A DNA stretch of 6,151 nt. Source: an uncultured Prevotella sp. GTDB taxonomy: Bacteria; Bacteroidota; Bacteroidia; Bacteroidales; Bacteroidaceae. The position numbers and the translations under genes are program-made. The stretch spans positions 1 through 6,151 of the forward strand of contig NZ_URNN01000169.1 in NCBI RefSeq assembly GCF_900549175.1, written 5' to 3'. Below are positions 5,983-6,151 of this stretch, in pieces. Under the pieces are notes generated by a model. That model ran no database searches. It was not told the origin of the DNA and saw nothing but the letters and a program-made list of their open reading frames with translations. Position 1 is the first letter of the stretch. Every line of letters starts with the position of its first letter.

Positions 5983-6151
5983 ATGCATGGGGCGGGAATA
6001 TTGCTGAACGAGAAGGCCATGGCTTTTGCTATAAGGATTGTAAACCTATACAAATGGTTGTGCTCTGACAAAAAAGAGTTTGTTCTCAGCAAACAACTTT
6101 TACGTTCAGGAACAAGCATCGGTGCAAATATTGCCGAATCAAGATCGGCCA
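5983..6151 (+). CDS. Four-helix-bundle protein (S23/IVP family), 3' end outside window
   Basis: Only the first 56 codons are present and the frame is open at the window edge. The segment FAIRIVNLYKWL followed by KKEFVLSKQLLRSGTSIGAN and then IAESRSA is the hallmark N-terminal half of the four-helix-bundle family first described from 23S rRNA intervening sequences (PF05635/TIGR02436). Complete members are usually about 115-130 residues, so roughly half is missing. They are small, soluble, basic bundles that form oligomers; cellular function is unproven, and relatives include the Avd proteins of diversity-generating retroelements. The start is uncertain: ATG at 5983 is chosen as the nearest in-frame ATG giving a normal N-terminus, TTG at 6001 is possible, and neither has a clear ribosome-binding site. 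The gene begins 38 bases after the peptidase stop, so it might be read through from it. Confidence 0.9.
   Translation, partial: MHGAGILLNEKAMAFAIRIVNLYKWLCSDKKEFVLSKQLLRSGTSIGANIAESRSA

Noticed and set aside
5987..6007. Alternative ATG at 5987 for the last gene
   Set aside because: This frame reads only six codons (MGREYC) before TGA at 6005-6007; the family sequence is in the frame of the ATG at 5983.
5920..6151. Longer four-helix protein starting at the ATG at 5920, with an N-terminal membrane segment
   Set aside because: It would overlap the peptidase gene by 25 bases, the hydrophobic part is merely the translated AT repeat, and the family is soluble with a short N-terminus.

Overview
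The window reads as chromosomal DNA from a member of the Bacteroidales, most likely Prevotella-like. The support is a DUF3078 outer-membrane-type protein (a family I know mainly from Bacteroidetes), a long-form Bacteroidetes YidC, Bacteroidetes promoter motifs (TTTG / TAnnTTTG), no strong Shine-Dalgarno sequences, and a small four-helix-bundle (S23/IVP-type) protein at the right end. Genus is an inference and cannot be fixed from this sequence alone.

Layout, left to right. Positions 22-117 hold a short tandem repeat region, with two 37-bp units built from a roughly 9-bp motif. Positions 119-1426 (minus strand) encode a DUF3078 family protein with a signal peptide and a C-terminal beta-barrel-like domain. 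Positions 1427-1709 form a divergent intergenic region. It has a good promoter for yidC, a partial promoter for the DUF3078 gene, an imperfect hairpin in the DUF3078 leader and a 15-bp direct repeat in the yidC leader. Positions 1710-3605 (plus) encode YidC, the inner-membrane insertase. Positions 3606-3772 are a spacer dominated by an imperfect palindromic repeat made of 8-bp TTTGCGnn-like units. Positions 3773-5944 (plus) encode a secreted S9-family serine peptidase resembling DPP5, with an intact catalytic triad. Positions 5944-5971 hold four copies of a 7-bp AT-only repeat. A four-helix-bundle protein gene starts near 5983 and runs off the window end.

The three complete genes share a cell-envelope theme: membrane protein insertion (YidC), an exported probable outer-membrane protein (DUF3078) and an exported peptidase (S9). 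This is co-location and does not prove a common pathway. yidC and the peptidase gene point the same way but are separated by 167 bp containing a palindrome, so co-transcription is uncertain.

I found no CRISPR array, transposase, integrase, tRNA, rRNA or clear new system. The most interesting material is non-coding. Every gene junction or gene end visible here carries a different small repeat or inverted-repeat structure, and an incomplete four-helix-bundle gene follows an AT heptamer array.
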